In this document: one piece after another, positions 1 to 8,886 of the stretch | Layout of the letters: each line of letters opens with the position of its first letter | Numbering within the stretch: position 1 is the first letter of the stretch | NCBI RefSeq assembly: GCF_006539185.1 | Contig: NZ_BJMN01000031.1 | Coordinates: 1 to 64,000, forward strand | Reading direction: 5' to 3' | DNA: 64,000 nt | Source of the DNA: Streptomyces gardneri | Lineage (GTDB): Bacteria; Actinomycetota; Actinomycetes; Streptomycetales; Streptomycetaceae | Position numbers and translations under genes: made by a program | Notes under the pieces: generated by a model | Told to the model about the DNA's origin: nothing | The model's input: only the letters and a program-made list of their open reading frames with translations | Database searches by the model: none

Positions 1-24
1 GGGGCCCACCTTGCAGTGGGCCCC
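1..24. terminator. Hairpin at window edge, probable terminator
   Basis: A perfect 9-bp inverted repeat, GGGGCCCAC at 1-9 and GTGGGCCCC at 16-24, closes a 6-nt loop. There is no T-tract, as is common for Streptomyces terminators. It probably ends a gene lying outside the window to the left, because the next gene starts at 174. Confidence 0.55.
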
Positions 25-173
25 GCCTGCCGTCACGCGTACATCCCGGTACGCCCCCGTGTGGGCAATCGTCCCGCTGGGCTGGGGGCGACCCCTCTGG
101 GGCCCCGCAGGGTGTGCGCCAGGTGGACCACTCCGAGGCGCGCCCCAGCACCCCGCTCCCAAGACTGGGAAGC

Positions 174-1226
174 ATGATCACGCGCCGCCGCTCCCACCTC
201 CGAGCCTGGGCCCTCCTCGGCGCCCTCCTCGGAGCCACCGGCACCGCCTGGCCCGCCGAGGCGCACCAGGCTCGGGCTCAGGCGCCCGCACTCTGCACCT
301 CGTCCCGCGAACCCGCCCTCGCCGCCCGTATGTCCCAGGACATCGCCGCGGCACTGAAGGACCGCGACGGCACGGTCTCGGTCGCCGTCCACGACCCCGG
401 CCGCGGACTGCGCTGCCGGCTGGGGGACACCCGGCTCTACGACTCCGCCAGCATCGCCAAGGTCCTCATCCTGCAGGCCGTCCTCGGCCGGGCCGAGGAG
501 CTGGGCCGCGCCCCCACCCGCCTGGAGGCCCAGCGGATGAAGGCCATGATCACCCGCTCCGACAACACCGCCGCCACCGACCTCTGGCAGAAACTCTCAC
601 GCGCCCGCCTGAACCGGGTGCTGCGCGAGGCCGGCGCCCAGGACACCGTCCTCGGCCACGACCGCTACTGGGGCCTCACCCGCACCACCGCCCGTGACCA
701 ACTGGCCCTGCTCGCCGCCGTCTCCCGCCGCACCCAGGCACTCGATCTGATGGGGCAGGTCGTCAGCAGCCAGGCCTGGGGCGTCACCGCGGGCGCGCCC
801 CGCACGGTCAAGGTCCACCTCAAGAACGGCTGGCTGCCCCGCGCCACCCACGAGTGGCGCGTCCACAGCATCGGCATCGCCCGAGGCACGGGCACCACCG
901 GCACCGCCGCCGTCGACTACCGGCTGGCCCTGCTGAGCCACGACAACCCCACCATGCGGTACGGAGTGCGCACCCTGGAGGGGGTCGCCCTCGCCGTGCA
1001 CCGCGGACTCGCCGGCGGCACGGCGGCCCGCGGCTTCACCCCCGGGCACAGGATCAGCGAGACCCCGGACGGGAGCGTTCCGTCCGGCGCACCGGGACCT
1101 CTGCCTCCTGCGCCGCCGCACCCGCCGCAGGAGTGGGGGACGTTCCCAGGAACCGTGCCCCCGTCCCGTACAGCACGAGACCGACGGCGAGCCCCGCGCC
1201 GGCCCCGAAGCAGGCCGTCGGAATGA
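174..1226 (+). CDS. Secreted serine hydrolase, class A beta-lactamase-like fold
   Basis: This 350-residue protein has a basic N-terminus and a hydrophobic segment at about 11-30, so it is probably exported. The catalytic signatures of the beta-lactamase/transpeptidase fold are visible in order: SIAK (93-96, SxxK nucleophile), SDN (129-131) and KNG (217-219, in place of KTG). Known relatives are beta-lactamase-like hydrolases of unknown substrate; true beta-lactamase activity is not assured because the Glu of the omega loop is not evident. The ATG at 174 follows GGGAAG and precedes the signal peptide. The last ~57 residues (from about 294) are Pro/Arg-rich and lie antisense to the convergent DUF4184 gene, so the functional domain probably ends near 1020 and the tail is read-through. 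Confidence 0.8.
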   Translation: MITRRRSHLRAWALLGALLGATGTAWPAEAHQARAQAPALCTSSREPALAARMSQDIAAALKDRDGTVSVAVHDPGRGLRCRLGDTRLYDSASIAKVLILQAVLGRAEELGRAPTRLEAQRMKAMITRSDNTAATDLWQKLSRARLNRVLREAGAQDTVLGHDRYWGLTRTTARDQLALLAAVSRRTQALDLMGQVVSSQAWGVTAGAPRTVKVHLKNGWLPRATHEWRVHSIGIARGTGTTGTAAVDYRLALLSHDNPTMRYGVRTLEGVALAVHRGLAGGTAARGFTPGHRISETPDGSVPSGAPGPLPPAPPHPPQEWGTFPGTVPPSRTARDRRRAPRRPRSRPSE

Positions 1227-1956
1227 CGTCCAAGGGCGTCTCGATCCGGTCCCAGCCCCAGTACGCGGCCCAGCGCAGCACCCGGTGCGCGACACCGGCG
1301 AGGACACACCCGCCGATGAGGCCGACCGCGACGAGCCGCCCTCGCCGGCCCGGGACCGGCACGGCGGCGGGCAGCTCCGTGTCCGGCGCGGTGGAGCGCA
1401 GCGCCCGCAGCGTGAACCAGCCGAGGAGCCCCAGGGCCAGCGCGGAACCCCCGTACTGCGCGTAGAGGTAGACGGGGAACCCGGCCACGAGCTCGCCGAG
1501 GAAGGGGATCGCCCGCGTGCCCCAGCGGTCGAGGTGGGTGAAGGAGTCCCACACCACGTGGGTCGTCGAACCGAGCACCGCCGAGAGGAAGAACCAGCCC
1601 GCGAGCACCGCCGTGTGCCGGTCCCGCCAGGGGCGTCCCCGCACGAGCCCGAACACCCGCGCGCGCCACCGGGCGGGCAGCAGCGCGACGAGCGGTTCGC
1701 GCACGATCAGCCACAGGGCCACGAGCGCCGCGGTGATCAGCACGTCGGCCGTGACGATCCCGACGGGGGAGTGGGTGACGTCGCCGAAGACCATCGCCCC
1801 GGGCACCGCCGTGGCCGCGAAGTAGGTCATGTCAGGCGCGAAGGAGCCCGCGACGAGCGCGGAGGCGACGAGCGGTCCGCGCGCGGTCCCGTCGCGCCGC
1901 AGCCCGGGCAGGACGGCGGCGGCATGGCTCAGCGTGAACGGCAAGGCGGGCTCCAA
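1054..1956 (-). CDS. DUF4184 family integral membrane protein
   Basis: A 300-residue protein whose N-terminus (MEPALPFTLSHAAAVLP) and several hydrophobic segments match the DUF4184 family of actinobacterial membrane proteins. A conserved His/Asp stretch, HVVWDSFTH, lies near residues 133-141 and could bind metal, as in the related YdjM/LexA-regulated membrane hydrolases; that activity is an inference. Five to six membrane segments are apparent. The gene ends inside the convergent serine hydrolase frame (173-bp tail-to-tail overlap), so no separate terminator exists between the two. The 265 bp between its start and 2222 contains no convincing promoter I can name. Confidence 0.8.
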   Translation of the reverse strand: MEPALPFTLSHAAAVLPGLRRDGTARGPLVASALVAGSFAPDMTYFAATAVPGAMVFGDVTHSPVGIVTADVLITAALVALWLIVREPLVALLPARWRARVFGLVRGRPWRDRHTAVLAGWFFLSAVLGSTTHVVWDSFTHLDRWGTRAIPFLGELVAGFPVYLYAQYGGSALALGLLGWFTLRALRSTAPDTELPAAVPVPGRRGRLVAVGLIGGCVLAGVAHRVLRWAAYWGWDRIETPLDVIPTACFGAGAGLAVGLVLYGTGARFLGTSPTPAAGAAAQEAEVPVRRTERSRPGSR

Positions 1957-2221
1957 CTCGGTTCCGGTGGCGGCGGCCGGGGCGGACGACGGCCGCAGTG
2001 CAAGAGGTGTCGGACCCGCAGGTCGGTTCCCGTTTCAGGCCGTTCGGCCCGTATGTGTGCGGAGGTCACCGGTCCGGCTCCGGTCGCGAGGAGGCCGAGA
2101 GGTGACGAAAGCGTGAAACACGGTCAGGCGTCAGTACCCGGCGGTACGGAGTTGGCATAGGGTCGCCAGAGGTCACACGCGGGGAGCGTGGGACGCAGTC
2201 GATGGGGAGGGGACCACAGGT

Positions 2222-4099
2222 ATGGCAGCGCAATTGGGCCGCCGGCTGCGCAAGGGGGCCACCAGCGGTGCGGTGGTGGCCGCGGCGGTCGCGGCGCTCG
2301 CCGCCTCGCAGGCGCCGGAGATGATCCCGCCGCCCACGGACAACGCGGGAGGCGACCGGGCCATCGGCACCGGGGACGCCACGACGCCGCCGTCCGACGG
2401 TTCCGCGACGGGCGATTCCCCGTACTTCACCGAACTGCCGCCCCTGAACACCCCGAACAAGCCGGGGGCGCCCACCCACCTGCCGGTGATCACCGGGCCC
2501 GCGGAGGCCGGCATACCCGCGTCCGTCCTCGCCGCCTACAAGCGCGCCGAGGCGTCGGTACGCTCGACCGACCCCGGCTGCAACCTGCCGTGGCAGCTGC
2601 TCGCCGGCATCGGCAAGGTCGAGTCGGGGCAGGCGCGCGGCGGTGGCGTCGACGCCAACGGCACGACCCTCTCGCCGATCCTCGGCCCCGCCCTCAACGG
2701 CGTCGGCTTCGCCAACATCTCGGACACCGACGGCGGCGCCTACGACGGCGACAAGATCCACGACCGAGCCGTCGGCCCGATGCAGTTCATCCCGTCCACC
2801 TGGGCGACCTGGGGTCAGGACGCCAACAGCGACGGCAAGAAGGACCCCAACAACATCTACGACGCCGCGCAGGCCGCCGGTCTCTACCTCTGCGCCAACG
2901 ACCGGAACCTCGCGCTCAAGGCCGACCTCGACCGCGCCGTCCTCAGCTACAACCGCTCGACGGAGTACCTGAACACGGTCCTGTCCTGGTTCGAGTACTA
3001 CAAGCGGGGCACCCACCAGGTCCCGGACGGCACGGGAGTGCTGCCGGTCGACCGCAGCGACAACCGCGGCCGGGGCAACCGCCCCGCGTCCACCCCGCCG
3101 TACTCGCCCCTCCCGACGACGCCCGCGCCGACGACGTCCGCGCCGAAGCCGGTGACGCCGGACCCGAAGCCGTCCGAGACGGGCGTCCCCCCGAAGACCC
3201 CGCCGGCGACGACGGACCCCGGCAAGACCCCGACCACCCCGCCGACGAAGCCCACGGTTCCGCCGACGAAGCCGACCGTCCCGCCGACGACGAATCCCAC
3301 CGTCCCGCCGGCCGCCAGGGTCGCGCGGCTGACGACGGTCGCGACCGGTGCGCTGACGGCCACCACCGGGAACGCCTTCGGCAAGGCCCCCACGGTCGCG
3401 GCGCTCGACGCCTCGGGCGCGCCGGTCACCGGGGTGAGCATCAAGTTCGAGATCGTCGGAAGCACCGACGCCCGCTTCGCCGGCGCGAGGACCACGGCCA
3501 CCGTCACCACCGGGTCGAGCGGCCTGGCGGCCTCTCCCGCGCTGCAGGCGGGCCAGAAGGTCGGCCCCTTCACGGTCCGGGCCACCGTCGTGAACCGCAC
3601 CCTGGCCGCCGAGTTCACCGCGACGGTCACCGCCCGTCAGGCGGACACCCTCACGCGGCTCGACGGCGACGCCGCCCTGGCCGCCACCACCGGCACCGGG
3701 TTCACCCAGCAGCTGCGGGTGAAGGCCACCGACAAGGGCGCGCTCGCCCCCGGTGTCCTCGTCACCGGCGCTGTCGTCACCTCGAAGACCGCGACCGACG
3801 CGAGCACCGAGGGCCCGTACTTCAAGGGCGAGGCGGGCGCGACGGCCAGGACCAAGGTCTTCACGACCGACGCGGACGGCCTGATCACCCTCGCCCCCGG
3901 CGACCTCCTCGCGGGCGACAAGGCCGGCACGTTCTTCCTCAAGCTGACGGCGCCCGGCGGCGGCAGCACCTTCGTCGAGCTCACGGTCGCGGCGCCCGAG
4001 CCCACCCCCGAGCCGTCGACCCCGGAGCCCACGCCCTCCACGAGCGACGCTCCGACCGACTCGCCCGAGGCCACCTCCTCCCCGTCGCCCTCGGCCTGA
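2222..4099 (+). CDS. Secreted lytic transglycosylase with Pro/Thr linker and Ig-like repeats
   Basis: A 625-residue exported peptidoglycan hydrolase. Residues 1-30 form a signal peptide with an Ala-rich core. The SLT/MltB-type domain (about 95-270) shows the catalytic Glu134 in GKVESG and the GPMQFIPSTW motif at 185-194, which is typical of membrane-bound murein transglycosylases that cleave the MurNAc-GlcNAc bond. A Pro/Thr/Lys-rich linker (about 290-360) spans the wall. Two Ig-like (Big_1-type) repeats follow at about 362-470 and 472-585, and a Pro/Ser/Thr/Glu tail ends the protein. GGGGAGGGG lies just upstream of the ATG. A large strong hairpin follows the stop, so it is probably monocistronic. 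Confidence 0.88.
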   Translation: MAAQLGRRLRKGATSGAVVAAAVAALAASQAPEMIPPPTDNAGGDRAIGTGDATTPPSDGSATGDSPYFTELPPLNTPNKPGAPTHLPVITGPAEAGIPASVLAAYKRAEASVRSTDPGCNLPWQLLAGIGKVESGQARGGGVDANGTTLSPILGPALNGVGFANISDTDGGAYDGDKIHDRAVGPMQFIPSTWATWGQDANSDGKKDPNNIYDAAQAAGLYLCANDRNLALKADLDRAVLSYNRSTEYLNTVLSWFEYYKRGTHQVPDGTGVLPVDRSDNRGRGNRPASTPPYSPLPTTPAPTTSAPKPVTPDPKPSETGVPPKTPPATTDPGKTPTTPPTKPTVPPTKPTVPPTTNPTVPPAARVARLTTVATGALTATTGNAFGKAPTVAALDASGAPVTGVSIKFEIVGSTDARFAGARTTATVTTGSSGLAASPALQAGQKVGPFTVRATVVNRTLAAEFTATVTARQADTLTRLDGDAALAATTGTGFTQQLRVKATDKGALAPGVLVTGAVVTSKTATDASTEGPYFKGEAGATARTKVFTTDADGLITLAPGDLLAGDKAGTFFLKLTAPGGGSTFVELTVAAPEPTPEPSTPEPTPSTSDAPTDSPEATSSPSPSA

Positions 4100-4130
4100 C
4101 CCAAGGACCCCTCCCCGCGTCGCGTCCTCC

Positions 4131-4173
4131 AGCGCCGCCCCTCCGTCCACACCGGACGCGGGGGGGCGGCGCT
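4131..4173 (+). terminator. Terminator of the lytic transglycosylase gene
   Basis: An 11-bp perfect inverted repeat, AGCGCCGCCCC at 4131-4141 and GGGGCGGCGCT at 4163-4173, encloses an inner TCCG/CGGA pairing. It begins 32 nt after the stop codon. There is no T-run, as is usual in Streptomyces. Confidence 0.75.
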
Positions 4174-4269
4174 CCGCGTTACCCGGGTGCAACGTGTTCT
4201 CATCTCACGGCCGCGTTGCTACGGTGCCCGACCTGACGCCCTATCAGATCGAGCAGTGGGAGGCCGACC

Positions 4270-4410
4270 ATGCGCGCCCTTGTCGCCGTCGCCATCGGAC
4301 TCGCCCCAGTCCTCCTCTTCGTCCTCCTCGTCTCCCTGGTAGATCTGCCGCCCGACGGGCCCACCTCGCCCAAACCGCTACTGACCGCCGACCCCGGCCC
4401 GAAGAAGTAG
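4270..4410 (+). CDS. 46-residue single-pass membrane peptide upstream of the DUF3068 gene
   Basis: A small ORF of 47 codons running from ATG 4270 to TAG 4410, preceded by GTGGGAGG at a good distance. The product has one hydrophobic stretch at about residues 2-25 and a Pro/Lys-rich tail ending GPKK. It sits 9 bp before the DUF3068 gene and is almost certainly cotranscribed with it. It resembles the tiny proteins that streptomycete annotations call SPW_0924 family; that name is from memory and uncertain. A possible promoter is TTCTCA (4197-4202), 17-bp spacer, TACGGT (4220-4225). Function unknown. Confidence 0.7.
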   Translation: MRALVAVAIGLAPVLLFVLLVSLVDLPPDGPTSPKPLLTADPGPKK

Positions 4411-4419
4411 GGGGCGACC

Positions 4420-5415
4420 GTGCGCCGCCGAGCCAGCCTCGTCCTGCTCGCCCTCGCCGTCTGCTGCGCCGCGATGGCCCCGACCCTGCGGTGGTACGCC
4501 TTCCCGCGCCTGGCGAAGATCCCGCCGAACCAGTACCAGGAGACCGTCCTGGAGGCCCGGCCGGCGACCCTCCTCAACTACTCCACGCTCAAGGCCGAGA
4601 AGGTCGAGAAGATCACGATCATCCAGACCCTCAAGGGCAACGTGGAGGAGTCGAAGCGGATCGAACGCGACGCCGGGCGCGACGTCGTCGTCTGGGACGC
4701 CCTCGCCTATGTCACGGGCCCCGACGGCAAGATGGTCTCCAAGATCCCCGAGCGGTACATCTTCGACGCCCACACCCAGGACCCCGTCAACGCCACCGGC
4801 GAAACGGTCGACGGCGACCCGGTCCGACGCGAGGGCATCGAGTTCAAGTGGCCCTTCCTCACCGAGAAGCGGGACTACCAGTACTTCGACGCCCAGACCC
4901 GGACCTCGGCCCCCATCCACTACAAGGGCACGCAGACCTTCCGCGGCCTGGAGGTCTACTACTTCGAGCAGACCGTCCCCTGGACCAAGGTCCCCATGCC
5001 CAAGGCCATGCCGGTCAAGGGCATCACCCCGCAGGTCCTCGCCGACTCGGGCCTCACCCGCTGGTACACCACCAAGCGCATGTTCTGGGTCGAACCGGTC
5101 ACCGGCGCCCCCGTCAACGGCGAGGAGATCCACAGGGAGGAGCTCCGCAACGCCAAGGCCCTGATGGGCCAGGACACCATCACCGTCTTCGAGGGGCACG
5201 TGAAGATGCGCGGCGACTACGTCGACAGCATCGTCGAGATGGTCGGCTCCAACCGTCTGATGGTCATGATGCTCGTCTCCTACATGCCCTGGAGCCTCAC
5301 CGTCCTGGCCCTCGCCCTCCTCGCCCTCGCCTTCTGGCTGGAGGCCCGCTCCCGTCGCCCGGCGGCGCCGCCGGCAGGATCGCCGCCGCCGGGCCCCGTC
5401 ACCGCTCCCGTCTGA
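4420..5415 (+). CDS. DUF3068 (PorA-like) membrane-anchored protein
   Basis: 331 residues with a hydrophobic segment at each end (about 5-20 and 285-308) flanking a ~260-residue extracytoplasmic domain. This is the layout of the DUF3068/PorA family found across actinobacteria. The start is the GTG at 4420, 9 bp after the 46-residue peptide gene. The molecular role in Streptomyces is not established; corynebacterial relatives are channel-associated, but Streptomyces has no mycolate outer membrane, so a porin role should not be assumed. The C-terminal coding end overlaps the convergent hrpB by 17 bp. Confidence 0.8.
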   Translation: MRRRASLVLLALAVCCAAMAPTLRWYAFPRLAKIPPNQYQETVLEARPATLLNYSTLKAEKVEKITIIQTLKGNVEESKRIERDAGRDVVVWDALAYVTGPDGKMVSKIPERYIFDAHTQDPVNATGETVDGDPVRREGIEFKWPFLTEKRDYQYFDAQTRTSAPIHYKGTQTFRGLEVYYFEQTVPWTKVPMPKAMPVKGITPQVLADSGLTRWYTTKRMFWVEPVTGAPVNGEEIHREELRNAKALMGQDTITVFEGHVKMRGDYVDSIVEMVGSNRLMVMMLVSYMPWSLTVLALALLALAFWLEARSRRPAAPPAGSPPPGPVTAPV

Positions 5416-7960
5416 GCCGCGCGCTGGTGTGCCGAGTCGCTTCCGCCACGGACGGGTCCTCCGGCCACGGATGCTTCGGATACCGGCCCCTCAGCTCCGC
5501 CCGGACGGCGCGATAACCCTCCCGCCAGAACGACGCCAGGTCGGCGGTGACGGCCGCCGGCCGCCCGGCGGGGGAGAGCAGATGGACCAGGACCGGCACG
5601 CCCGCCACCCGGGGCGTCTCGGCCAGGCCGAACATCTCCTGGAGCTTCACCGCGAGCACCGGCCGCCCGTCGCCGTACTCGACCCGTATCCGCGAACCGC
5701 TCGGCACCTCGATCCGCTCCGGCGCGAGCTCGTCCAGCCGGCCCGCCTCGCCCGTCGCCCAGGGCAGCAGCCGCCGCAAGGCCTGCCCGGCGTCGATCCG
5801 CCCCAGATCGGCCCGGCGCGCGGCCCGGGACAGCTCCGGCTCCAGCCACTCCTCGGCCCGGTCGACCAGCGCCCCGTCCGCCACGTCCGGCCAGGGCTCG
5901 CCCAGCTCCCCGTACAGGAACGCGAGCCGCTCGCGCAGCTCCGAGGCGTCCCGGCTCCACCGCAGCAGCCCGACCCCCTCCCGCCGCAGCCCGTCGAGCA
6001 GCGCCTCCCGCACGAGAGCGGGCGCGGCACCGGACCCCAGGGGCCGCACGGTCAGCTCGACCGCGCCCAGCCGGTCCACCGAGCGCGCCACCACATCGCC
6101 GTCCTCCCAGTGGACCTCCTCGCCCGTGGCCCGCAGATGACCCGCCGCCCACCGGGCCGTGCCCTCGTCCACCACGGCCGCCAGCCGCACCCGCGCCGTG
6201 GCGTCCCGCGCCGTGCGGTCCGCCACCGCCACGGCCAGCCACGGAGTGGACCGCAGCCCCGAACCCTCGGCGAGCCGGGCCCCGCTGCCCGACACCATCA
6301 GATAGCCGTCCTGCTCCCGGGCCCTGGCCACCCGCTCCGGAAAGGCCAGCGCCGTCACCAACCCGGCCACGGCGTCCTCACCGCCCGCCCGCGAGCCGAC
6401 CCCGCCCGTTCCTTCCCTCCCCGCCTCGGCCGCCTCGCCGGCCGAACGCTCCAGGCGCCGCGCCTCCGCCTTCCACCGGGCCGCGTACCCGTCCCCGCCC
6501 CGGCGAGCCGACCGCCAGGCCGCCGTCAGATCGTCCCCGTACTCCCGGGGAGGCTCCTCGCTCAGCAGCGCCACCACCTCCGCCGCCCGCCGGACGCCCA
6601 CCTCGGCGGCGCCGTCGACCAGGGCCCGACCCAGCCGGGGGTGGAGCCCGAGCCTCGACAGCCGCCCCCCGCGCTCGGTGGCCCGGCCGTCCTCGTCCAC
6701 GGCGCCCACCGCCGCCAGCACGGAACGGGCCGCCGCCATCGCCCCCGCGGGCGGCGCATCGAGCAGAGCGAGCCCCTCCGCCGTCGGATCGCCCCAGCAC
6801 GCGACCCGCAGGGCGAAGTCCGCGAGGTCGGCGATCCTGATCTCGGGGGAAGGGAACCGAGCCCGGTTCCCGTCCTCGGCCTCCGCCCAGCACCGGTAGA
6901 CGGTGCCGAAGGCCTCACGCATCGAGCGCCCGGACCGCTGGGTGGCCGCCGCGGTCGACACCGGCACCGTCGCCAGCGACCCCAGCCCCCGCGCGTGGTC
7001 CATCCGGGGCTCCCGCGCGAGCCCCGAGTCCACGACGATCCGGACCCCGGGCACCGTCAGGCTCGACTCCGCCACCGAGGTCGACAGCACCACACGGCGC
7101 CGCCCGTCCGGCCCGGCACCCCTCAGGACCGCGTCCTGCACCGCCGCCGGCGCCCGGCCGTGCAGCTGGAGCACCTCCGCGTCCAGACCCGCGAGCAGTC
7201 CCGCCGTCCGCGCGATCTCCCCCGTACCGGGAAGGAAGCAGAGGACGTCCCCCTCGTGCCGCTCCATCGCCAGCCGGACCGTCGCCGCCACATGCCGCAG
7301 CAGCGCCGGGTCCACCCAGGTGCCGTGCGCGGGCCGGATCCCGGCCGGGGGAGCGGCGAACCGGACCGCGTACCCGTGCCCCTCGCCCTCGCTCCGCACG
7401 ATCGGCGCGGGGTCGCCGCCGTCCACGGACGTCAGAAGCCGCGCCCACGCCTCCGCGTCGCTCGTCGCCGAGGCCGCGATCAGCTTCAGCTCCGGCCGCA
7501 GGGCCGTGCGCACGTCGACGAGGAAGGCCAGGGCCGTATCGGCGTCCAGATGCCGCTCGTGGCACTCGTCGAGCAGCACCACGTCCACACCCACCAGCTC
7601 GGGGTCGCGCTGCAGCCGCTGGAGCAGGAGACCCGTCGTCACCACTTCGACCCGGGTCGCGGGACCCACCCGCCGCTCACCGCGCACCGAGAAGCCGACG
7701 GTCCCGCCGACCTCCTCGCCGAGCAGCCAGGCCATCCGCCGCGCCGCCGCGCGCACCGCCATCCGGCGCGGCTCGGCCACCAGCACCCGCCGCTTCGGTC
7801 CGTCCCCTATGAGCCCCGCGAGCGCGAGCGGCACCAGCGTCGTCTTGCCGGTGCCGGGCGGCGCGTGGAGCACCGCCGTGCCGCGCTCCGCGAGCGCGGT
7901 CAGCAGCTCGGGCACGGCATGGCGGACGGGAAGCAGGTCGAGTGCGTCGTTTCGGATCAC
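5399..7960 (-). CDS. hrpB: ATP-dependent helicase HrpB
   Basis: 853 residues, the usual size for HrpB, a DEAH/RHA-type RNA helicase of the SF2 superfamily. Visible motifs are the Walker A APPGTGKTT (about 33-41), the DECH box (131-134), the conserved AEPRRMAVRAAARRMA segment (motif Ia), SAT and the QRSGR arginine-finger region. The HrpB-specific C-terminal domain ends the protein. The start is the GTG at 7960 (VIRNDALDLLPV), which matches the usual N-terminus. An in-frame ATG at 8020 would add 20 residues unlike the family and leave almost no space after the upstream methyltransferase gene. The biological substrate is unknown in actinomycetes. Confidence 0.92.
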   Translation of the reverse strand: MIRNDALDLLPVRHAVPELLTALAERGTAVLHAPPGTGKTTLVPLALAGLIGDGPKRRVLVAEPRRMAVRAAARRMAWLLGEEVGGTVGFSVRGERRVGPATRVEVVTTGLLLQRLQRDPELVGVDVVLLDECHERHLDADTALAFLVDVRTALRPELKLIAASATSDAEAWARLLTSVDGGDPAPIVRSEGEGHGYAVRFAAPPAGIRPAHGTWVDPALLRHVAATVRLAMERHEGDVLCFLPGTGEIARTAGLLAGLDAEVLQLHGRAPAAVQDAVLRGAGPDGRRRVVLSTSVAESSLTVPGVRIVVDSGLAREPRMDHARGLGSLATVPVSTAAATQRSGRSMREAFGTVYRCWAEAEDGNRARFPSPEIRIADLADFALRVACWGDPTAEGLALLDAPPAGAMAAARSVLAAVGAVDEDGRATERGGRLSRLGLHPRLGRALVDGAAEVGVRRAAEVVALLSEEPPREYGDDLTAAWRSARRGGDGYAARWKAEARRLERSAGEAAEAGREGTGGVGSRAGGEDAVAGLVTALAFPERVARAREQDGYLMVSGSGARLAEGSGLRSTPWLAVAVADRTARDATARVRLAAVVDEGTARWAAGHLRATGEEVHWEDGDVVARSVDRLGAVELTVRPLGSGAAPALVREALLDGLRREGVGLLRWSRDASELRERLAFLYGELGEPWPDVADGALVDRAEEWLEPELSRAARRADLGRIDAGQALRRLLPWATGEAGRLDELAPERIEVPSGSRIRVEYGDGRPVLAVKLQEMFGLAETPRVAGVPVLVHLLSPAGRPAAVTADLASFWREGYRAVRAELRGRYPKHPWPEDPSVAEATRHTSARLRRER

Positions 7961-7999
7961 GCACTCAGTCTCGTACGCGCCGAGAAAAGGCGGGTCCGG

Positions 8000-8008
8000 T
8001 TGTCCACA
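8000..8008 (+). other. Single DnaA-box-like nonamer
   Basis: TTGTCCACA matches the preferred Streptomyces DnaA box exactly. It lies alone, 40 bp upstream of the hrpB start, with no second copy nearby. It cannot be an origin and may be an isolated DnaA titration or regulatory site, or chance. Confidence 0.35.
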
Positions 8009-8024
8009 GGACCCACCCATTAAT

Positions 8025-8055
8025 AGGACTGCTCCTGTTAAGAGGACTGATCCTG
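8025..8055. repeat. Tandem 13-bp repeat AGGACTGnTCCTG
   Basis: AGGACTGCTCCTG (8025-8037) and AGGACTGATCCTG (8043-8055) form direct copies 18 bp apart. Each copy is itself a dyad of AGGA-N4-TCCT. The second copy covers the last codons of the methyltransferase gene, whose TAA stop is at 8038-8040. It lies in the spacer before hrpB and may be a regulatory or mRNA-end structure. Confidence 0.5.
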
Positions 8056-8886
8056 GCGTTCGCAGACGAAGATCGCCGTGCCCGGGATCAGGTTCCCCCG
8101 GAGCGGGGACCAGCCGCCCCACTCCTGACTGTTCCAGGCCGGCCACTCCGGCTCGACCAGATCCACGAGCCGGAAGCCGCCGGCCACCACGTCCCGCACC
8201 CGGTCCCCGAGCGTCCTGTGGTGCTCCACGTACACGGCCCGGCCCTGCTCGTCCTGCTCGACGTAGGGCGTGCGGTCGAAGTACGAGGCCGCCACCGACA
8301 GACCCTCCGGCCCCGGCTCGTCCGGGAACGCCCAGCGGATCGGGTGCGTCACCGAGAAGACCCAGCGGCCGCCGGGCCGCAGCACCCGGCGGACCTCACG
8401 GAAGACCCGTACCGGATCGGCGACGAACGGGACCGCGCCGTACGCCGCGCAGACCAGGTCGAAGGAGCCGTCCCGGAAGGGCAGCGCCCCGGCGTCCGCC
8501 TCGACCAGCGGCACGCCCCCGCCGATCCGCAGCGCGTGCTGGAGCTGCCGGTGAGAGAGGTCGAGGGCGACCGGCCGCGCGCCCTGCGCCGCCAGCCAGC
8601 GCGAGCACTGCGCCGCCCCCGCGCCGATCTCCAGGACGTCACGCCCCTTCAGCGAGGCGGCCGGGCCGAGCAGCTCCGCCTCGGCCTCGTCGAGCCCCTC
8701 GGGCCCCCATACGAACCGGTCGTCGCCCAGGAAGGCCCCGTGCTCGCTCTGGTACTCGTCCGCGTTCCGGTCCCACCAGCCGCGGCTCGCCCGGCTGCTC
8801 TCCGCGTCCCCCGCGTCACGCCGGGTCGCCTCGGCGTCGTCCTCGGCCTCGTCCCGGCCCTCGTGCTGTTCGTACTCTTGGTTCAT
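8038..8886 (-). CDS. Class I SAM-dependent methyltransferase
   Basis: 282 residues. The SAM-binding motif I VLEIGAGAAQ is at about 84-93, followed by VALDLSHRQL (motif II, ribose-binding acid) and a methyltransf_11-type core through ADAGALPFRDGSFDLV and the LRPGGR strand. An acidic ~35-residue leader precedes the domain, and a Trp-rich SRGWWDRNADEY segment is typical of this streptomycete family. The substrate is not identifiable. The gene is divergent from rpsA across 355 bp and is followed on the same strand by hrpB. Confidence 0.85.
   Translation of the reverse strand: MNQEYEQHEGRDEAEDDAEATRRDAGDAESSRASRGWWDRNADEYQSEHGAFLGDDRFVWGPEGLDEAEAELLGPAASLKGRDVLEIGAGAAQCSRWLAAQGARPVALDLSHRQLQHALRIGGGVPLVEADAGALPFRDGSFDLVCAAYGAVPFVADPVRVFREVRRVLRPGGRWVFSVTHPIRWAFPDEPGPEGLSVAASYFDRTPYVEQDEQGRAVYVEHHRTLGDRVRDVVAGGFRLVDLVEPEWPAWNSQEWGGWSPLRGNLIPGTAIFVCERQDQSS

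Noticed and set aside
2129..2150. CGTCAGTA-N8-TACGGA as a PafBC-type promoter of the lytic transglycosylase
   Set aside because: Two mismatches in the element and the -10 lacks its final T; the gene has no link to damage.
2066..4192. 708-residue open frame on the minus strand opposite the transglycosylase
   Set aside because: Arg/Gly-rich composition without any domain; a shadow frame typical of GC-rich DNA.
4420..5415. Porin function for the DUF3068 protein
   Set aside because: Porin role is known for mycolate-envelope actinomycetes; Streptomyces lacks that envelope, so only the family name is used.
8000..8008. DnaA box as part of a replication origin
   Set aside because: Single copy, no cluster, no dnaA/dnaN nearby.
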